Assembly: GCA_015490555.1 (NCBI GenBank)
Contig: WFXO01000089.1
Location: forward strand, 1-52,662
Direction of reading: 5' to 3'
Length of the DNA stretch: 52,662 bases
Origin: Caldifarciminota bacterium
GTDB taxonomy: Bacteria > Hydrothermota > Hydrothermia > WGAB01
The translations under genes were made by a program, and so were the position numbers. Shown piece by piece: positions 28,316-36,553 of the stretch. The notes under the pieces are model-generated. The model was given only the letters and a program-made list of their open reading frames with translations, did no database searches and was not told the origin of the DNA. The stretch's first letter is position 1. Every line of letters begins with the position of its first letter.

Positions 28316-28992
28316 TGTCCTTCTTGCGCGGCATCTGGGAAATCTTTCGGAAGGATTTTCTCTTTGAACTCGAGACCGGAGAAACGCTCAGCCTCCTGTT
28401 GGTCTTTGCTCTTTCGGTCCTCTTTCTGTTTAACTTCTCCTTTGATCTCTCTCGAGCGGAAGTTCAGAAGTTCTTCCCCGGCTTCTTCTGGCTCACCGTC
28501 CTGTTCACCAGTGTCCTGGGCTTTTCCAAAGCCATCGAGATCGAACGGCGTGGCCATGCCATCCAGGGAATCCTTATGACCCCGATCCCCCGCGAATCGA
28601 TTTACCTCGGAAAGGTTTTCAGTTCCTTTGTCTTTTTGCTCCTGGTGGAACTCATCCTGGCCCCTCTCTTTGTGGTTTTCTTCGGCCTCAAAATGACAGG
28701 AGCCCAGTTTCTACAACTGCTGTTCCCCCTGATCCTGGGAACCTTAGGGCTGGCAGCGATCGGCACCTTCATGGCATTGATCTGCCAAGTCTCCCCGAAA
28801 GGATGGCTCCTCTTCTCTCTGGGATACTTTCCTCTGGCCGTCCCCACACTCATCGCCAGCACAAAATTGTTTCAAGGGATCTTTCAAGCAGTTGGGGGGC
28901 CTGCCGCTCCCTGGCTCCGGTTTTTGGGGGTCATTGACACCGTTGAACTGGTAGTCGCCGTGTTGTTGTTCGAGTACCTCATGGAAGAGTAA
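28315..28992 (+). CDS. ccmB: Heme exporter permease CcmB
   Basis: A 225-residue membrane protein with six hydrophobic segments. The N-terminus RKDFLFELETGETLSLLLVFALSV, split here as RKDFLFELE and LLLVFALSV, and the motif ERRGHAIQGILMTPIPRESIY around 78-98 (key residues GILMTP) are family hallmarks. It is the permease partner of CcmA in the CcmABCD complex. Its ATG overlaps the ccmA stop codon. Confidence 0.93.
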   Translation: MSFLRGIWEIFRKDFLFELETGETLSLLLVFALSVLFLFNFSFDLSRAEVQKFFPGFFWLTVLFTSVLGFSKAIEIERRGHAIQGILMTPIPRESIYLGKVFSSFVFLLLVELILAPLFVVFFGLKMTGAQFLQLLFPLILGTLGLAAIGTFMALICQVSPKGWLLFSLGYFPLAVPTLIASTKLFQGIFQAVGGPAAPWLRFLGVIDTVELVVAVLLFEYLMEE

Positions 28993-29014
28993 ACTTATAC
29001 GTTAGGAGCAGAGC

Positions 29015-29719
29015 ATGAAAGAGAACAAACCACTCAACATTAGCACCACTCGAAAAGTCCTATGGGGGCTGGGATTTGCGCTCCTGTTGGTGAGTCTATA
29101 CATGGCGCTCCTCTTCGCCCCTCGGGAACGGACTATGGGGGATGTTCAGCGCATCTTTTATTTCCATATGCCCCTGGCCTGGAACGGCTTCTTGGCATTC
29201 TTTATTACGTTCTTGTATGGGATCCGCTATCTCATCCGGAGAGACCTCCAGGACGATCAGATTGCTGCGTCCTCGGCCGAAGTAGGCCTCTTTTTCATCA
29301 CCCTGGCGTTGATCACGGGCTCTTTGTGGGCTCGGCCTGCTTGGGGCACCTTCTGGGTCTGGGAACCACGATTGACGACTGCGTTTATCCTCTGGCTCAT
29401 GTACGTGTTCTACCTCTTTCTGCGACGCAGCATCGAGGATCGGGATCGAGTCCGGCTTGTCACGTCGGTCTATGGGATCATCGCCTTCGTTAATGTCCCC
29501 CTGGTCTTTATGTCGATCCGATGGTGGCGGACCCAGCATCCGGTTCTCATCAAAATGGGGAAGATCGATATGGCCCCGCAAATGGTCCAAACCCTCATGG
29601 TTTCGCTGGTGACCTTTACCATCCTTTACGTCCTTCTGTTGGTTGAACGGCGGGCAGTAGAACGCTTAGAAGATCGCGTCCGCCAAATGAAAGAACAAAT
29701 CCGGGAGGTTTGGCAATGA
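29015..29719 (+). CDS. ccmC: Heme exporter protein CcmC
   Basis: Membrane protein of 234 residues with six TM helices. The heme-binding tryptophan motif reads WGTFWVWEPRLTTAFILW around 110-127, with WEPR where most CcmC have WDAR, and the flanking histidines (FYFHMPLAWNG and SIRWWRTQHP) are present. It transfers heme to CcmE. A ggagcagagc site precedes the ATG; the stop overlaps the ccmD ATG. Confidence 0.95.
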   Translation: MKENKPLNISTTRKVLWGLGFALLLVSLYMALLFAPRERTMGDVQRIFYFHMPLAWNGFLAFFITFLYGIRYLIRRDLQDDQIAASSAEVGLFFITLALITGSLWARPAWGTFWVWEPRLTTAFILWLMYVFYLFLRRSIEDRDRVRLVTSVYGIIAFVNVPLVFMSIRWWRTQHPVLIKMGKIDMAPQMVQTLMVSLVTFTILYVLLLVERRAVERLEDRVRQMKEQIREVWQ

Positions 29720-29862
29720 CCTATCTCTTTTTGGCATTTCTCGTGATCTGGATCGGGTTCTTTCTCTACAATGCCTACCTTCTTCGTCGATTGAGCCAGT
29801 TAGAGCGACAAATGGAAGCCTTTGAGGCCTACCTGAAATCTAAAGAACAGTCGGGAACCTGA
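29716..29862 (+). CDS. ccmD: Small membrane protein CcmD
   Basis: A 48-residue protein: one TM helix (LFLAFLVIWIGFFLYNAYLL) followed by a short charged helix (RRLSQLERQMEAFEAYLKSK). Size, topology and position directly after ccmC, with an ATGA overlap, identify it as CcmD, which holds CcmE in the CcmABC complex. Confidence 0.88.
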   Translation: MTYLFLAFLVIWIGFFLYNAYLLRRLSQLERQMEAFEAYLKSKEQSGT

Positions 29863-29901
29863 AACATCCTGTGTCTACAAAAACAAAAGGAAAGAGGGTT
29901 T

Positions 29902-30579
29902 ATGATGCACGGGATATTGTTTCTCCCTTGGGGTACAGCGGCCTTTTCTGTAGTATTTGCCGCAGTTCTCTTACAGCATGCGAAACGACGTGAGTGGGCA
30001 CCTCATCTGGTATGGTGGTCATTGGGGGTCATGGTTTACGGTTTAGGTGGGTTTCTCGAAGCGTGGATCGGATCCTTTGGGAATTCCGCGTTTCTCACCA
30101 AGGCCTGGTACATCGTCGGCGCCTTGTGGGGCGGATACCCCCTGGCACAGGGGACGGTGTACTTCCTCCTCCCAAAAAAGACCGCCGATCGTCTCACCCA
30201 AATTTCCCTCCCCCTGGTCATCCTGTTCTCCCTGTTCGTCGCGTTATCTCCGATCCGATCCGAGGCCCTTTTGCCTCATATGCCTACCGGGAAAGTGCTC
30301 CAATGGACCTGGGTTCGGTTCCTGACGCCCTTCGTCAATCTCTACGCAGTAATTTTCCTGGTCGGAGGGGCAGCCTGGAGCGCCTGGCGCGCCTGGAAGA
30401 CCGGCCAAGGGGCACACCGAGCCTGGGGGAACACCTGGATCGCGATCGGGGCCCTCTTACCGGGGATCGGGGGCGGCTTCGCAAAACTCGGACAGGTCCA
30501 GGTTCTTTATCTCCTGGAATTCATTGGCCTTCTTCTCATCGGTCTGGGCTACGTCTTGACACGAAAGGAATCGTCGTAG
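29902..30579 (+). CDS. Polytopic membrane protein of unknown function
   Basis: A 225-residue protein with about seven TM helices and almost no soluble part. It opens with MMHGILFLPWGTAAFSVVF; the aaaggaaagagg ribosome site is good. I do not recognise the family; the layout resembles seven-TM sensor modules. It is 39 bases after ccmD and so probably the last gene of the ccm operon, which hints at a membrane, redox or heme link but does not prove one. It converges on a TPR gene. Confidence 0.65.
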   Translation: MMHGILFLPWGTAAFSVVFAAVLLQHAKRREWAPHLVWWSLGVMVYGLGGFLEAWIGSFGNSAFLTKAWYIVGALWGGYPLAQGTVYFLLPKKTADRLTQISLPLVILFSLFVALSPIRSEALLPHMPTGKVLQWTWVRFLTPFVNLYAVIFLVGGAAWSAWRAWKTGQGAHRAWGNTWIAIGALLPGIGGGFAKLGQVQVLYLLEFIGLLLIGLGYVLTRKESS

Positions 30580-30597
30580 ATCTGCCTCCATGCCCCA

Positions 30598-31623
30598 TCA
30601 CCGCGACTCGCGCCGGGCCCGAAGCCGTAACCGATCCCATTTTTCAACCTTTGCCAGGTCTTTCAAGAGGTCCTTTTTTAGGGACTCTCGCCACTCCCGC
30701 TCCAAGAGGGCCCGCGCGACATCAATCCAATAAAGACTCCGTTCATAACGACGCTGCGCATAATCGATCCGTGCCAGCCAATAGAGGATGATGGCGATGT
30801 TGTAGGGGTACTCGGGTTGATCCTCCAGAGTCGAATACAGGATCTCCTGATAGACCCGAAAGGCTTCGGAATATCGGCCTCCTCGAAACAGAGCAAATCC
30901 CAGGGTCCACCGGAAGGTTCGAGAGGAGGGGAATTCTTCGATGAGTTTCCGTGCAATGCGGGCCCCTTCCCAGGCCTTGCCGCTATATGCCAGAGCCCAG
31001 GCCAGGGCATCCAAGGCCGCATATTTCGAAATAAGCCCATGGGTGGCGGCTTTGCGGATCTTTGCCAGTCCCCGCTTCTTCCGGTTCCCGTCAACACCGG
31101 GCAACCATCGAAGAAACTTTGGCAATTCAGACATGGCGACATCATAAACCCCTAATCCGAGGTAGGCGTCATAGAGGGCGGAGTCCAGTTCCACAGCCTT
31201 GGACAGTTCACGGACGGCGCGAATTCCATCCCGGAGAGCCGAGAGAAACCGCCGTTTTCTCCCCTGGTACAGGGCTCGATAGGAGGCGGCGGCCCCGATG
31301 TAAAAGTGGGCCCAGGCCAACCGCTCCGGATCCTGAGAATACCGCTTAAGCCAGACTTTTGCGCGCTGTTCTGTTTGTTTCGTGAACGAAAAGAACTCCT
31401 TTTCCCGAGTTTCCACCGAGAAATCGAGCATGTAGAGGTCCGTTAAGCCCGCCATGAGGAGGTAGCCCAACGGATCGTCCGGGGCCGTCTGGATGACCCG
31501 TTGGAAATAGGCTTCGGCAGAGTCAAAGGCTTCTACATAGGCAAAGTGCTGGCCCCTGGTCACCAATTGGAGGAGGGCGGAGTCCGGATAGGCAACAAGC
31601 CAAAGGGAGAGCAGCACCATCAT
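30598..31623 (-). CDS. Exported TPR-repeat protein
   Basis: A 341-residue helical protein with a short signal segment (MMVLLSLWLVAYPDSA) and tetratricopeptide-like pairs through most of its length (AYFQRVIQTAPDDPLGYL, ELDSALYDAYLGLGVYD, KYAALDALAWALAYSGKAW, ALFRGGRYSEAFRVYQEI). Such proteins are protein-interaction scaffolds. It is the last gene of the folC-purE-methyltransferase operon, overlapping the previous gene by 4 bases. The specific role is unknown. Confidence 0.72.
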   Translation of the reverse strand: MMVLLSLWLVAYPDSALLQLVTRGQHFAYVEAFDSAEAYFQRVIQTAPDDPLGYLLMAGLTDLYMLDFSVETREKEFFSFTKQTEQRAKVWLKRYSQDPERLAWAHFYIGAAASYRALYQGRKRRFLSALRDGIRAVRELSKAVELDSALYDAYLGLGVYDVAMSELPKFLRWLPGVDGNRKKRGLAKIRKAATHGLISKYAALDALAWALAYSGKAWEGARIARKLIEEFPSSRTFRWTLGFALFRGGRYSEAFRVYQEILYSTLEDQPEYPYNIAIILYWLARIDYAQRRYERSLYWIDVARALLEREWRESLKKDLLKDLAKVEKWDRLRLRARRESR

Positions 31624-32213
31624 TTTCTCAGCACCACCAGGTAACTTCCTTCTCCAGGATGGATGAGAAAGATGTGGACGGAGAAGCCCAGTTCGAGTCC
31701 TGCTTGACGGACCCTTCTGGGGGGATAGAGGGTCAGGATCGAGCCGGAGGCGATCCGGTAGAACCGTCGGTGGAGTCGGGTCAACAGCCGCTCAGAAGTA
31801 AAGGTGAGGAAGGCCCGGCCCTGGGGGGCCAGAAGGTCTCGGACCTTGTTCAGTGTGGGCGTCAGCGGAAGAAGGGGGAGGACATGCATCGCCACCAGGG
31901 CATCGTATGTGCCTTCCATGTCTTCCAGACGGCGGGGAAGGTAACGGACATTGGGCAAAGGGGTTCGTTGAGCGATCTGGATCATGGCTGGGGATGCGTC
32001 GATGGCCGTGATCTGGGTCTCTGGAAGGCGATGTGCGAGTCGTCGGGTCAGGATGCCGGTGCCACAGCCGACCTCCAAGAGGCTTTTCGGGGGTGGCTGA
32101 AGGACCTGAAGAATGGCTTTTATGGCGGCCTTCCGCCACCCAAAAAGGGGAGGGAACAAAAAGGCCAGTTCCCGCAGGTGTGGGTAGGCATAGTACCGGT
32201 CCCGCAGGGTCAT
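31620..32213 (-). CDS. Class I SAM-dependent methyltransferase
   Basis: A 197-residue methyltransferase with motif I LLEVGCGTGILTRRL (about 40-54), the acidic motif II AIDASPAMI and motif III-IV region YDALVAMHVLPLLPLTP. It resembles UbiE/BioC-type enzymes but lacks features that would fix the substrate. It overlaps purE and the TPR gene by 4 bases each. Confidence 0.8.
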   Translation of the reverse strand: MTLRDRYYAYPHLRELAFLFPPLFGWRKAAIKAILQVLQPPPKSLLEVGCGTGILTRRLAHRLPETQITAIDASPAMIQIAQRTPLPNVRYLPRRLEDMEGTYDALVAMHVLPLLPLTPTLNKVRDLLAPQGRAFLTFTSERLLTRLHRRFYRIASGSILTLYPPRRVRQAGLELGFSVHIFLIHPGEGSYLVVLRK

Positions 32214-32665
32214 GACCCACCTTGGGAAAGTCGATCCCAGAGTTCCGGCTCTTGTAAGGCCAGGATCCGCAACGCCAAAAGGACCGCATTGATCATTCCA
32301 TGTTTCCCGATCGCCAGGGTCCCCACCGGGACTCCGCGAGGCATCTGAACGATGGACAACAGGGCATCCAGGCCCCGGAGCGGTCCGGCTTCCACAGGCA
32401 CTCCCAGCACGGGGAGCCGGGTCATTGAAGCCACGACCCCGGGCAGGTGCGCGGCCAGGCCTGCAACCGCGATCACAACCTGGACCCCGCGCTCTTCCAA
32501 GGTCTGGACATAGGCCCTCAGCCTCTCCGGATCACGGTGGGCAGAAAGATACTGGACCTCGTAAGGGACACCCACTCGGTCTAGGATTCCCATACCTTCC
32601 TGGACCAGAGGCTCATCACTTCGACTTCCCGCAATGATCACAATTTTGGGATTAGGATGTTCCAT
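32210..32665 (-). CDS. purE: N5-carboxyaminoimidazole ribonucleotide mutase PurE
   Basis: Purine synthesis enzyme of 151 residues, converting N5-CAIR to CAIR. IIAGSRSDEPLV near 10-21, YLSAHRDPERL near 39-49 with the catalytic histidine, AGLAAHLPGVVAS and VQMPRGVPVGTLAIGK match class I PurE. No purK is in the window. It overlaps folC by 14 bases and the methyltransferase by 4. Confidence 0.95.
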   Translation of the reverse strand: MEHPNPKIVIIAGSRSDEPLVQEGMGILDRVGVPYEVQYLSAHRDPERLRAYVQTLEERGVQVVIAVAGLAAHLPGVVASMTRLPVLGVPVEAGPLRGLDALLSIVQMPRGVPVGTLAIGKHGMINAVLLALRILALQEPELWDRLSQGGS

Positions 32666-33920
32666 GTTGCCAACTCCTTAAGATATCCCCTGCCAGATAC
32701 ACAGACCCAATGACCAGGATGAGATCCTCCGGATCTGCATATTGGAGGGCTGCCCATAACGCCTTCTCAGGGGAGGGGATCACCCGAAACTTCCTCCCCC
32801 CCAACTCTTGATAGAGATCTGCCATTTCCCATGCAGAGAAATGGCGAGGATTGGAAAACTCGGTAAAGAAGACCATCTCGGCCCGAACCACCCATTCCTC
32901 GATCATCGAGGCCACATCTTTGTCTTTTGAAACCCCGAAGACGACGATCAAGTCCTGGTAGTCAAACAATTCGGATACACTCGCAAGGGCGGCGCGCAGG
33001 GAAAAGGGGTTATGGGCACAATCGACAATGACCCACGGCCGTTGTTGGAGGACCTGGAGCCGTCCCGGGATCCTGGCACCGTCAAACCGGACTTCCTCGA
33101 TGCCCAGGTGATGCAATGCCATGGCCGCCAATGCGGCGTTTCGGACCTGGAATCGTCCAGGCATTGGGACCTCGAGATGGAGGACCTCCGAGCCTACCTG
33201 TAAGTCAAAGGTTGAACCCTCGATGTCTAACAGGACATGCTGGATTTGCTCCTCTCGGAGGGGGATCAGTAGGGCATCATTTTGCCGCGTCTTTTCCTGG
33301 ATGACCTGCCAGGCTTCAGGGTCCTGTGGGGCGGAAAAAACGGGGTGCGCGTGGGTAATGACCCCGGCTTTTTCCCGGGCGATCTCGGTGAGGGTGGTAC
33401 CCAAGATGGCCGTGTGGTCATAATCAATCGGGGTCAAGACCGTTGCTTTTTGCTGAACGACGTTCGTGGCATCGAGCCGGCCACCCAGGCCCACCTCAAG
33501 GACGGCATAGTCTACCTGCTCATCGCGGAAGTACAAAAATGCCGATGCCGTCAGGGTTTCAAAGACCGTTCGGATCCCCCGCTCTCCTGAATGCAGGGCT
33601 TTCAACGTCTCGATGTACGCTGCAAATCGGTCTTCGGGAATCCACTCGCCGTTGATCTGGATTCGCTCCCGGTAGGAGATCAGATGGGGCGACAGATATA
33701 GGCCCACCCGGTACCCTGCATTTTGGAGGCCTTGAGCCAGAAAGGTCGCGGTAGACCCTTTCCCTTTGGTTCCCGCGACCAAGATGGAGGGGAAGGTCGT
33801 CTGGGGGTCTCCCAGTTGCTGTAAAAGCGTACGGAAAGAATCTAAGGACCGAACGGCCCCCGGTTTCCGTTCGTAGTCCAGGAGGGAGTTTAAGTATGCC
33901 AGAGCCTCTTGGAATGTCAA
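32652..33920 (-). CDS. folC: Bifunctional folylpolyglutamate/dihydrofolate synthase
   Basis: Adds glutamate to folates (Mur ligase family), 422 residues. The P-loop VAGTKGKGSTATFL, the SPHLISYRERI loop, YAVLEVGLGGRLDATNV and the C-terminal DCAHNPFSLRAALASV segment are all present. The start is set at the TTG at 33920, giving MTFQEALAYLNSLLDYE, the usual family N-terminus. Longer readings to 33974 or 34034 would include a good promoter (33928-33956) inside the coding region. The resulting mRNA would be leaderless. It heads the folC-purE-methyltransferase-TPR operon. Confidence 0.93.
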   Translation of the reverse strand: MTFQEALAYLNSLLDYERKPGAVRSLDSFRTLLQQLGDPQTTFPSILVAGTKGKGSTATFLAQGLQNAGYRVGLYLSPHLISYRERIQINGEWIPEDRFAAYIETLKALHSGERGIRTVFETLTASAFLYFRDEQVDYAVLEVGLGGRLDATNVVQQKATVLTPIDYDHTAILGTTLTEIAREKAGVITHAHPVFSAPQDPEAWQVIQEKTRQNDALLIPLREEQIQHVLLDIEGSTFDLQVGSEVLHLEVPMPGRFQVRNAALAAMALHHLGIEEVRFDGARIPGRLQVLQQRPWVIVDCAHNPFSLRAALASVSELFDYQDLIVVFGVSKDKDVASMIEEWVVRAEMVFFTEFSNPRHFSAWEMADLYQELGGRKFRVIPSPEKALWAALQYADPEDLILVIGSVYLAGDILRSWQHGTS

Positions 33921-33927
33921 CGGGCAA

Positions 33928-33956
33928 ATTATCCAAGACACCCCAGAATCAGTCAA
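33928..33956 (-). promoter_or_regulatory. Promoter of the folC operon, leaderless
   Basis: TTGACT (33956-33951) and GATAAT (33933-33928) on the minus strand are 17 bases apart. Only 7 bases separate the -10 from the TTG start at 33920, so the transcript would begin essentially at the start codon. Confidence 0.7.
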
Positions 33957-34049
33957 TACGGTATGTGGGCTCATCAAAAATCTATCCGAAAGTCTTTCAG
34001 AACCTCTCCGGTCGAAGCCACGAGAGAAGAACAAAAGGGGAAACGACTT

Positions 34050-34400
34050 TAGAATGGAAACTCCCGACGCTCCTCGTCGCTCAACCGGGGTTGATCGAGG
34101 GGGGTGAGGGGATCACAAAGCCACCGGAGGCGACATCGATCGCCCCCGGTGGTTCCATTTTCTGGGAGGGTATCCGTTACGATCAAGCGGATCCGATTGC
34201 CCTCGGTTTTATACGACAGGGAGAGGCCGGGGGTAGGCCCAGAGGGAGGGAAGCAGAGAGAAACTGGAACCCCTGTGGAAGTTTAAATTCCAGGAGGTAG
34301 CCGGAAGTGACATCGAGCAGGTATGCCTGGATCGGGAGAGAAAGGGTATTTCCAGAAGGTTGTGGGTCTCCCGTGGCAAGGAGGGGCTTGGGAAGAAGCA
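34050..34400 (-). pseudogene. Frameshifted fragment of a secreted beta-domain protein
   Basis: Two adjoining minus-strand frames give one continuous domain. The first reads GDPQPSGNTLSLPIQAYLLD then VTSGYLLEFKLPQGFQFLSA; the second reads PGLSLSYKTEGNRIRLIVTD then TLPENG, ending at a TAA at 34050-34052. The alternation of strands resembles a cohesin-like or other extracellular beta-sandwich domain. The frame changes in a C-rich run near 34225-34250, and no start or full-length gene exists. It is probably a decayed copy of a surface protein such as those at 34.6 kb. It lies in the 680-base gap between folC and the next gene, which is otherwise empty. Confidence 0.5.
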
Positions 34401-34558
34401 GTCGTTTGCAACGACTGAAAGGCTATAGACATGAATATTCGTCATCTTCATCTGGAGAATCTATCTGGCGAAGAACGCCGTTGTAATATGAAGCAGCAAA
34501 ATTATCTTCTCTTTATGTCCAATACACATTCCGCTCGTCAAAGGAATATGTAAAAGTT

Positions 34559-34564
34559 TATAAT
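34559..34564 (+). promoter_or_regulatory. -10 hexamer (TATAAT) for the BNR-like secreted protein
   Basis: A consensus TATAAT lies 38 bases before the ATG at 34603, leaving room for the aaggagg ribosome site. The -35 region is weak. Confidence 0.45.
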
Positions 34565-34602
34565 TAGAAAAAGCCATAACGTCCAGATCAAGGAGGATGG
34601 CG

Positions 34603-36234
34603 ATGATCCGATACATAACCATTCTCACTATTCTTGGGATGAGTGCAAGGGGGGATGCCTACAAATATAACAATCTAAGTCGAGATGACATCGCGCAGTT
34701 CCCCTCAAATCAGTTGTTCACCGGTTCTTATTCTTTTGAAATGCCCCCATCCCTAAACATCCGACTCATTGACTCCTCCCGGACTCAGTATACATTCTGG
34801 CGGCAGATACAGGACCCGATATGGTACAGTGAGTCCGGGGATACCATCGTGTTCGCATGGCGGGGTTTTGAGGTTGACCAACCTTATTACATTGCGTGTG
34901 CAGTATCCACGGATGAAGGGAATACATGGTATGTAGAAAGGCGATTAAATGAACAAACCGGGGTCCTTGACGGAGGCGGGATATATGTATCGGCAACACG
35001 ACAGGCAAATAGACCCGTGATTTCATATATTGAATGGCTGACCCCCTTAGATTTGGGACGGGCTGCAAATATTTCGGGAAACTTTGAAGGTAATTCTTCT
35101 GACTGGTTCGGCAATCGTTCTGAAGACTTAGATGCGTTTCATAACATTCCGATCCCGATGCCCAACAGTTCTGTAGTACTCAACCTGCTTGATACCTTTG
35201 ATGGACTCAAGGCTATTACATATAACGCCGCAACAGGGGAGATGGGCGGACCGTACACTGTCGATCCTGATTTCTATATGGTGGGGGCGGACCGTCTTGG
35301 CGATACCATCATGGCATTTGGGTTTAGTAACCTTGATGGCTCGATACTTTATTACTCATTGGATGCATCCAGTGGACAATGGTCCGGACCCTTTGAATTC
35401 AGGGCTCCTGATGTGGATACCCTTCCAAATGGAGAAATTCTTTCAAATCTAAACTGGGCTGATGGGATAATTTTAAATGACGGAACACCCCTGATGGTTG
35501 TAGATCTCGGCGACGAAACTGAAATAGACACAGTTTGGGCAAGCAGGAGTGTATGGGTTCTAAAACCGGATACCGCTATTCGAATATGGGTTGCACCATC
35601 TACAGACCCGGTATACCATGTCGCATACTCTCAACTTTCCATCAACAGAGCATCGGGGATTGTTTATGCCTTCTGGATGCAATTGGATAACTGGCGAGGT
35701 GACACTACCGGCTATGGCTCATGGGATATATGGTATGCCTACTCAACCGATCATGGTTATACCTGGTCAGACCCGATCAACCTCACAAATACCCCAGGTC
35801 TTGACGAGGCGATGTTTCAGGTTGCGAAGAGGGTCGTGAATGGGCGTACATGGGTCGGGTTCCTCAGGCCAACCGGCGGAAGGATAGAAGACCTGTATTA
35901 CCATGTAGTTGCTGATGGTGAAGTTTTCTTTTCCAATGTCTTTCTTGGGTATGTCGAGGGGCTCGGTGTTGAGGAAATGGACCATGAAGTTATTCCCAAC
36001 AGAACGGTGATTCAAAATAACGCTCTGCTCTTTTTCTCTGCTACCACCGGGGTCGTCAATATTGAAATTTTCGACATCACAGGCAGAACGATGCACTCAT
36101 GGAATCATCCGGTAGTCCGAGGGAAAAACCTGATCCGTATCCCTGTGGATCAAATCACCTCGGGTCTTTACTTTGTGAGGATTTCCGTCGGACAGGGAAA
36201 GTCTTCGGTTTTGAAGTTCATCAGAATTAAATAA
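34603..36234 (+). CDS. Secreted BNR/sialidase-like protein with T9SS-type C-terminal sorting domain
   Basis: Exported protein of 543 residues with a short signal peptide (MIRYITILTILGMSARGDA). The body has repeated strands with sialidase-like Asp-box spacing (CAVSTDEGNTWYVE, YAYSTDHGYTWSDPI), suggesting a beta-propeller. The last 80 residues form a por-secretion sorting domain: VVNIEIFDITGRTMHSW, then GLYFVRIS and KFIRIK. The second ATG (34603) is used because it is properly spaced from aaggagg, which the first overlaps. Cargo function is unknown. Both flanks carry decayed pieces of similar genes. Confidence 0.82.
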   Translation: MIRYITILTILGMSARGDAYKYNNLSRDDIAQFPSNQLFTGSYSFEMPPSLNIRLIDSSRTQYTFWRQIQDPIWYSESGDTIVFAWRGFEVDQPYYIACAVSTDEGNTWYVERRLNEQTGVLDGGGIYVSATRQANRPVISYIEWLTPLDLGRAANISGNFEGNSSDWFGNRSEDLDAFHNIPIPMPNSSVVLNLLDTFDGLKAITYNAATGEMGGPYTVDPDFYMVGADRLGDTIMAFGFSNLDGSILYYSLDASSGQWSGPFEFRAPDVDTLPNGEILSNLNWADGIILNDGTPLMVVDLGDETEIDTVWASRSVWVLKPDTAIRIWVAPSTDPVYHVAYSQLSINRASGIVYAFWMQLDNWRGDTTGYGSWDIWYAYSTDHGYTWSDPINLTNTPGLDEAMFQVAKRVVNGRTWVGFLRPTGGRIEDLYYHVVADGEVFFSNVFLGYVEGLGVEEMDHEVIPNRTVIQNNALLFFSATTGVVNIEIFDITGRTMHSWNHPVVRGKNLIRIPVDQITSGLYFVRISVGQGKSSVLKFIRIK

Positions 36235-36328
36235 TCGCCACACAAGACCGGGCAACTTTTCCTACCACATACCGATCCAATCAGTTCCCTCAGCCTGCTG
36301 GAATGTTGGGATAAACGTATTCACGGTG

Positions 36329-36424
36329 TTACCTGGGCACCCTGAACACCTTGAGGAGCCTCCGGTGGCGTTCACTCTCAAGAACCACAAAATACACCCC
36401 TGAACGCCATCGGGGGCTCCCCTT
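36329..36424 (-). pseudogene. Orphan C-terminal sorting-domain fragment
   Basis: A minus-strand frame of about 30 codons ends GVYFVVLESERHRRLLKVF-RVPR before a TAA at 36329-36331. This is the last part of a type IX-secretion sorting domain (SGVYFV..., ...LKVFRV). An in-frame stop lies just upstream and no gene precedes it. It is the relic of a deleted surface-protein gene in the otherwise empty 320-base gap before fmt. Confidence 0.55.
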
Positions 36425-36491
36425 GATTCTTAATTAAGATAACCGTCCCACAAACCCCCCCTTGCATCTTAAGGAAGGCACAAAGAGCGAG

Positions 36492-36514
36492 GCAGGAGCG
36501 ACTTTAGCCGCGAC
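36492..36514. repeat. REP-like imperfect palindrome
   Basis: CAGGAGCGACTTTAGCCGCG has the shape of the short dispersed REP-type elements seen in many bacteria (GGAGCGRCTTYAGYCGCG). The arms gcgact and agccgc pair in 5 of 6 positions. Only one copy was noticed in the window. Confidence 0.35.
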
Positions 36515-36553
36515 CCAATCTCTTTCCCATAGATCTTCTCGTAAGACATCAAG

